DNA of 64,000 nucleotides from Collinsella sp. (GTDB lineage Bacteria; Actinomycetota; Coriobacteriia; Coriobacteriales; Coriobacteriaceae): assembly GCA_018368345.1 (NCBI GenBank), contig JAGZEK010000009.1:1-64000 (forward strand), given 5' to 3'. Positions 59,806 through 64,000 of this stretch are shown here, one piece after another (position 1 is the stretch's first letter; each line of letters begins with the position of its first letter). The position numbers and the translations under genes were made by a program. The notes under the pieces were generated by a model. That model made no database searches, was not told where the DNA came from, and worked only from the letters and a program-made list of their open reading frames with translations.

Positions 59806-60898
59806 CCATGCTCACCACCTTGGCTCGATCAAGCAGATCATCGGTAAAGTACCCCAGGTTGGTCGTGGTTATGACCGTCTGGATATCATCGCCGATCAGC
59901 CGCAGGAAAGCACCGCGGCGTTCGCCGTCGAGTTCGCTCATCACGTCGTCCAAAAGCAGCAATGGGGCGGTGCCCAGGACATCGCGAGCCACGGCCACCT
60001 CCGCCACCTTCCAGGCCAGAACCAACGTTCGCTGCTGACCTTGGCTGGCAAATGAACGGGCGGAGCGACCCGCCACGGTAAACTCAATCTCATCGCGATG
60101 CGGTCCCACCAACGTCACGCCGCGGCGAATTTCCTCGTCGGCGTGCTCATCAAGGGCAGCCAGCATGCGCTCGTACGCCCAGCCCTTCAGCTCTTCGCGA
60201 TCATCGACCTGGGGCAAATCCCCCAGCGTGGACGTATAGGTCACGTTGGCAGCCTCACCGGATGCCACTTGCCCGTAGGCAGTGTGCACATGGCCCGCCA
60301 GCCGGTCGAGCAGAGCCAACCGGTGCACAAGCAGGGCCGAGCCCGCGCGGGCAATCGAATCGTTCCACGCGCCGAGCATCTCGCGGCAGCACCAGGTCTC
60401 CTTGAGCAAGGCGTTACGCTGGGTCACGCAGCGCCCATAGGTGCTCGCAAGATCGGCATAGCGTGCGCTCAGTTGCATGCCAAAGTCATCGAGGGCGGCG
60501 CGGCGCACACTGGCGCCTCGCTTAACCATGTCAAGATGGTCGGGGCAAAACAGCACGCTCGGCAGAACCCCGCGCACACCGGCGGCAGAACATCTCTTGC
60601 CGTTGCGGCTAAACGAGCGCTTACCGTCCTCCGCGTTCAATCCCATATCAAGCACGCGGCCGTCGCCCTCGAGCCTCAGCTCGGCCTTGCACGAGCCCAC
60701 GCCGTCATGGACGAGCTCGGCTGCGGTCGGATGCCTAAACGAGGCGCCGCTCGTCAGCAGCTGCAGCGCCTCTATGAGATTGGTCTTTCCCGCCGCGTTG
60801 GGTCCCGCAAGTATCGTCACACCCTCGTCCAGGGCAAGGCGATAACTATCGAAGCTGCGGTAGTGCGCGACGGAAAGATCGCGGGCGAACATGGTCAT
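59792..60898 (-). CDS. recF: DNA replication and repair protein RecF
   Basis: An SMC-like ATPase that helps load RecA at gaps. 368 residues, with Walker A LAGPNAAGKTNLIEAL, the FSRNGKR and GVLPSVLFCPDHLDMV segments, signature FASQGQQRTLVLAWK and Walker B LLLLDDVMSELD. The start is weakly supported: two ATGs (60898 and 60892), neither with a good Shine-Dalgarno, suggesting coupling to dnaN, whose stop lies 9 bp upstream. Confidence 0.95.
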   Translation of the reverse strand: MTMFARDLSVAHYRSFDSYRLALDEGVTILAGPNAAGKTNLIEALQLLTSGASFRHPTAAELVHDGVGSCKAELRLEGDGRVLDMGLNAEDGKRSFSRNGKRCSAAGVRGVLPSVLFCPDHLDMVKRGASVRRAALDDFGMQLSARYADLASTYGRCVTQRNALLKETWCCREMLGAWNDSIARAGSALLVHRLALLDRLAGHVHTAYGQVASGEAANVTYTSTLGDLPQVDDREELKGWAYERMLAALDEHADEEIRRGVTLVGPHRDEIEFTVAGRSARSFASQGQQRTLVLAWKVAEVAVARDVLGTAPLLLLDDVMSELDGERRGAFLRLIGDDIQTVITTTNLGYFTDDLLDRAKVVSMGETC

Positions 60899-60907
60899 GG
60901 CGCAGCG

Positions 60908-62011
60908 CTAGATGCGGACCGGCATGACTAGGTACAGGTAGTTGATCTTGTCGTAGGACTTGAAGATGCCCGCCTGCGAGTAGCTCTTGAGCTCCAGCGT
61001 GATCTCCTTCTCTTTGGACAGAGCATTGAGGCAGCCGAAGATGTAGTGGTAGTTGAAGGCGATGGTGCCCGACTCGCCCTCGGCCTCGACATCGATCGTC
61101 TCCTGCGCAAGGTCCTGGTCATTGGAAATGGAGGACAGGCCCATCTGCCCGTTCTCGACATCGATCTCGAACTTGACGGCGGGGTTGGCGCTCGCGATAA
61201 CGGCCACGCGCTTGAGGGCGGCGTTAAAGGCGGCGACGTCGATCTTGACGCTCGTCACGCACGAATCGGGGATGAGCTGCTTGTAGTTGGGGTACACGCC
61301 CTCGATGCGGCGCGACACGTAGGTGGTGTTGCCGGCCTCAAAGACAACCTGGGTGTCGGTAGCCCCGATCATGATGGTCGCCTGGCTGGCCATGATGTTC
61401 AGCGCGTCGTTAAAGGCGTCGGCCGGAACGTTAAGCTCAAAGGAGCCCTCGAGGGTCGAGGTCTCGACCTGCGTATCGCACACGGCCAAGCGGAAGGAAT
61501 CGGTCGCCACCAGGCGCACGGTGTTGTTCTCGACCTTCATGTGCACGCCGCCCAGGATGGGGCGGGCCTTGTCGGTCGAGGTGACGCGCCACACGCGGCC
61601 GACCATTTCGGACAAGATATCGGTCGGCAGCTCCACGGCACTCTCGATGGCATAGGCCGGAAACTCGGGGAAGTCATTGGCATCGAGCGTGTTCAGGCGG
61701 AATGAGCTCTTCTCGCAACTAATCAACACCTGGCGCTCGGACAGCTCAAAGGTGACCGGGGCATCGGGGAGGGTCTTGGTGATATTGGAGAGCATCTTAC
61801 AGGGGATGACCATCTCGCCCTCTTCTTCGACATGCGCCGCAATGCGATGACGGATCGAGATGGTGTAGTTAGAGGTCTGGAATTCCAAGATGCCGTCTTG
61901 CGCCTTGACGAGCACGCCCGACAGGATGGGAAGGGTGGATGCCGAAGCGACACCCTTCATAACGACGCCGATGGCTTGTGTAAGCGAGCTCTGGCTGACG
62001 GTGAACTTCAT
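60908..62011 (-). CDS. dnaN: DNA polymerase III beta subunit (sliding clamp)
   Basis: A 367-residue clamp beginning MKFTVSQSSLTQAIGVVMKGV, with three repeated clamp domains. Typical features are the RPILGGVHMKVE segment of domain two and the C-terminal YLVMPVRI, which closes the dimer and holds part of the peptide-binding pocket. It follows dnaA after a 238-bp gap that may contain the origin. Confidence 0.96.
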   Translation of the reverse strand: MKFTVSQSSLTQAIGVVMKGVASASTLPILSGVLVKAQDGILEFQTSNYTISIRHRIAAHVEEEGEMVIPCKMLSNITKTLPDAPVTFELSERQVLISCEKSSFRLNTLDANDFPEFPAYAIESAVELPTDILSEMVGRVWRVTSTDKARPILGGVHMKVENNTVRLVATDSFRLAVCDTQVETSTLEGSFELNVPADAFNDALNIMASQATIMIGATDTQVVFEAGNTTYVSRRIEGVYPNYKQLIPDSCVTSVKIDVAAFNAALKRVAVIASANPAVKFEIDVENGQMGLSSISNDQDLAQETIDVEAEGESGTIAFNYHYIFGCLNALSKEKEITLELKSYSQAGIFKSYDKINYLYLVMPVRI

Positions 62012-62249
62012 CTTTTAATACCTTTCTATAGATATAAATATCTTAATAATAGTAATAGCACTGACGAAACTGTTGATTACTCCCAAAGACGCAGGTCAGA
62101 CCCAGAAAGAGAATCGACAGCAACCTGTGTGCAACAGGGGTGGTTTTCCACGTTCAAAACCTGCGCAAAACTTTTCATCACCGCGGTCTGGGTTTTAGAC
62201 ACCTTATGCCCGTGGTTTCGACAAGTTTTCAACAGGTGTCTCTATTTCC
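62012..62249. other. dnaA-dnaN intergenic region, putative oriC
   Basis: An AT-rich stretch (62016-62060) beside dnaN could be an unwinding element. DnaA-box-like 9-mers are TTTTCCACG (62144-62152), TTTTCAACA (62226-62234) and TGTTGCACA on the minus strand (62128-62136). Each differs from TTWTNCACA by about one base; none is perfect. The region upstream of dnaA, just outside the window, is the other candidate. Confidence 0.4.
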
Positions 62250-63974
62250 CTACGAACGCAGTGTAATTTTATCGCGCAGCGACTTGAGGTCTTCGGTGAC
62301 GGTGCGGTCTTCCTGGATCATCTTCTGGACCTTTTTGTAGCTCGTGCTGACGGTCGAGTGGTTGCGGTTGCCAAATTCGGCGCCCACCGCCGTGGTCGTC
62401 ATTTCGCACATCTCGATGGCCAGGTAGATAGCGATATGGCGTGCTTTGGCGATATTGGCGTTGCGACGCGGGCCGATGAGCTCCTCGTGCGTCACGCCGT
62501 ACTGCTCTTCGATGACGGACTGAACCGTTTGCACGTTGATCTTTTTGGCCGATGTGTCGAAGTACTGGCTGGCGATGGCGTCGATATCGTCAAAGGTGAG
62601 CTCCCCGCCCTCGCGCTCGCGGTCGCCCGCCTCGCCGGCGCAGCGCTCGCAAAAGCTCTCGAGTTCGCGGATGTTGGTGCCCGACACCTCTGCCATGTGC
62701 TTAAAGTGCTCATCGGTCAGGTGCCCGCCGTCGCCCCCGTAGGCCGCCAGCAGTGAATCGTCGCCTGCCTCGGGAGCGGCGACGATGGTGTTCTCGTAAT
62801 AGCGCTGCAAGATTTTGTATTTCATCTCGTAGCTGGGCTCTGCGACCAGGCAGAGCATGCCGGCGTTGAAGCGGCTGGTCAGACGCTCGTCCATGCTCAG
62901 GTCCTTGGGGGCGCGGTCTGCCGCGATGACGACCTTCTTGTTGTTGCGGATGAACTCGTCCATGAGCTGGAAAAAGTAGTCCACGCTCGCGCGCTTGCCG
63001 ATGATGTTTTGGATGTCATCGATGATGAGCACGTCCACGCCGTGGTACGCCTGCATGATGGGGGCGTTGCTCTTCTTTTGGCGGTCGAACTCGGTCATCA
63101 GGTCGTCCAGATATGCCTGGGAGTTGGCATACTTGACCTTGATCTCGGGCGACTTCTCGGCGAGCTCGTTTTTGATAGCGAGCAACAGGTGGGTCTTGCC
63201 CAGGCCCGATTTGCCGTAGATGAACAGCGATGTGCACGTGCCGCGCTCGTCCGCGAGGGCGGCAAACTTGAGTGCCGAGCGATAGGCATGGCTGTTCTCG
63301 GGGCCGTAGACAAAGTTCTCAAAGGTAAATTTTGAGTTCGCGGCGAGCGGGGCTCCATCCGTATTCTGCTCGGCCGGCACGGTCGGTGCTGGCATGGGTG
63401 AAGCAGGGGTCGCAGCTTGCGTGGATTTAGTCGGCGCTCCGCCCTTCATCTGGTTCATCATGCGACGAAAATCATCGGCCGAGAGCGTGTTCTTGATTGC
63501 AATGCCCGAATCCGCGCCCGCCGCTGCGTCGTGAGCGATGGGCATGTGCGTGACGGGTACGTTCGTTGACGTCGCCGCCGCGGTCGGCAACGGTGCCATG
63601 GTTTCACGGGAAACATCGCTGTGCTGGTGCTCGATTGTCGGCACGTCGCCTGCAGAGGCCGGCACCGCCGGGGAAGCAGCGGGAGCCGCGGCGGGCGCCG
63701 TCGCGGCAGCGGATTCCGTCGCGGCGCCTTGCGGTGCCACGATATCGAGCGCAATCGGTGCAAAGGCGATTTCTTCCAGATAGGCCTCAATAGTCGGCTG
63801 ATGCTTTTTGAGCTGCGCGATGGCAAAGCGCGAGGGGGCCTCGATCGTGAGCGTATCTTCGGTCAGGCTTATAGCGCGCGATTGCCCCAGCATGTTGATG
63901 AGGCGTGCATCTTGGCCGTCGCGCTGGCAAAAGGCGATGGCATCCCCCAGGATGATGCTTGCTTCCTCGTCCAC
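62250..63974 (-). CDS. dnaA: Chromosomal replication initiator DnaA
   Basis: 574 residues, about 120 longer than E. coli DnaA. Domain I (1-90) is followed by a long Ala/Pro/Thr-rich domain II (about 95-215) that accounts for the extra length. Domain III (AAA+) has Walker A GKSGLGKTHLL (about 253) and Walker B VLIIDDIQNI (about 317). Domain IV carries the DNA-binding signature RHIAIYLAIEM...GAEFGNRNHSTV. The start is GTG 63974 after GGGAGAGA. It is first of the dnaA-dnaN-recF-DUF721 run. Confidence 0.97.
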   Translation of the reverse strand: MDEEASIILGDAIAFCQRDGQDARLINMLGQSRAISLTEDTLTIEAPSRFAIAQLKKHQPTIEAYLEEIAFAPIALDIVAPQGAATESAAATAPAAAPAASPAVPASAGDVPTIEHQHSDVSRETMAPLPTAAATSTNVPVTHMPIAHDAAAGADSGIAIKNTLSADDFRRMMNQMKGGAPTKSTQAATPASPMPAPTVPAEQNTDGAPLAANSKFTFENFVYGPENSHAYRSALKFAALADERGTCTSLFIYGKSGLGKTHLLLAIKNELAEKSPEIKVKYANSQAYLDDLMTEFDRQKKSNAPIMQAYHGVDVLIIDDIQNIIGKRASVDYFFQLMDEFIRNNKKVVIAADRAPKDLSMDERLTSRFNAGMLCLVAEPSYEMKYKILQRYYENTIVAAPEAGDDSLLAAYGGDGGHLTDEHFKHMAEVSGTNIRELESFCERCAGEAGDREREGGELTFDDIDAIASQYFDTSAKKINVQTVQSVIEEQYGVTHEELIGPRRNANIAKARHIAIYLAIEMCEMTTTAVGAEFGNRNHSTVSTSYKKVQKMIQEDRTVTEDLKSLRDKITLRS

Positions 63975-64000
63975 TGTCTCTCCCGTTCTTTAGCTCTGAG

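Overview
The window looks like the origin-proximal part of a GC-rich Coriobacteriia (Actinomycetota) chromosome, most likely Collinsella or a close relative. This is inferred from gene content, gene order and protein character, not from a database match. The right edge carries dnaA-dnaN-recF-DUF721-gyrB-gyrA, all leftward, so replication should start at or near the right edge and run leftward. Most genes are on the minus strand, co-directional with that fork.

Layout, left to right. (1) 1-3.7 kb: an ECF-type vitamin/metal uptake operon (S component, fused double ATPase, EcfT). (2) 3.9-11.7 kb, rightward: glmU, prs, a lone DUF559-like gene bracketed by two 204-bp inverted-repeat elements, pth, and an NfnAB-like flavin/Fe-S oxidoreductase pair. 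(3) 12-18.7 kb, leftward: a cytidylate-kinase-like protein, a four-gene polar amino acid ABC importer, a YqeY protein, a parvulin-type foldase and a PTS IIA protein. (4) 18.8-37.8 kb: nucleotide synthesis (purN-purM-purF, purE, carA-carB, purD, purA), interspersed with a CmpB-like membrane protein, a MoaE-like protein, a class B sortase, an ABC exporter and a Nudix hydrolase. (5) 37.9-41.2 kb: rpsF-ssb-rpsR-rplI-dnaB. (6) 41.7-44.2 kb: two tRNA-Ser genes, a tRNA-derived inverted-repeat element, a TRIC-family protein and a bactofilin-like membrane protein. (7) 44.4-49.8 kb: two sortase-anchored, isopeptide-forming surface proteins; the larger is split by an apparent one-base frameshift. (8) 50.2-64 kb: typA, three small conserved genes, tRNA-Ile/Ala/Ile, gyrA, gyrB, DUF721, recF, dnaN, dnaA.

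Purine genes (prs, purF, purM, purN, purE, purD, purA) and carAB supply PRPP, IMP/AMP and carbamoyl phosphate. glmU feeds the cell wall. The replication and S6/SSB/S18/L9 genes are housekeeping.

The intergenic DNA is unusually structured. A recurring class of short hairpins carries a GGGACAGG/GGGACGGG core with unrelated stems. A second class of long hairpins (about 90-140 bp) sits just 3' of leftward genes. There are inverted-repeat elements of 168 bp, 204 bp (two copies) and 148 bp, and a three-unit array of 55-bp palindromes with an 80-bp period. The 204-bp pair flanking the DUF559-like gene and the triple-palindrome array are the best candidates for something not yet described.
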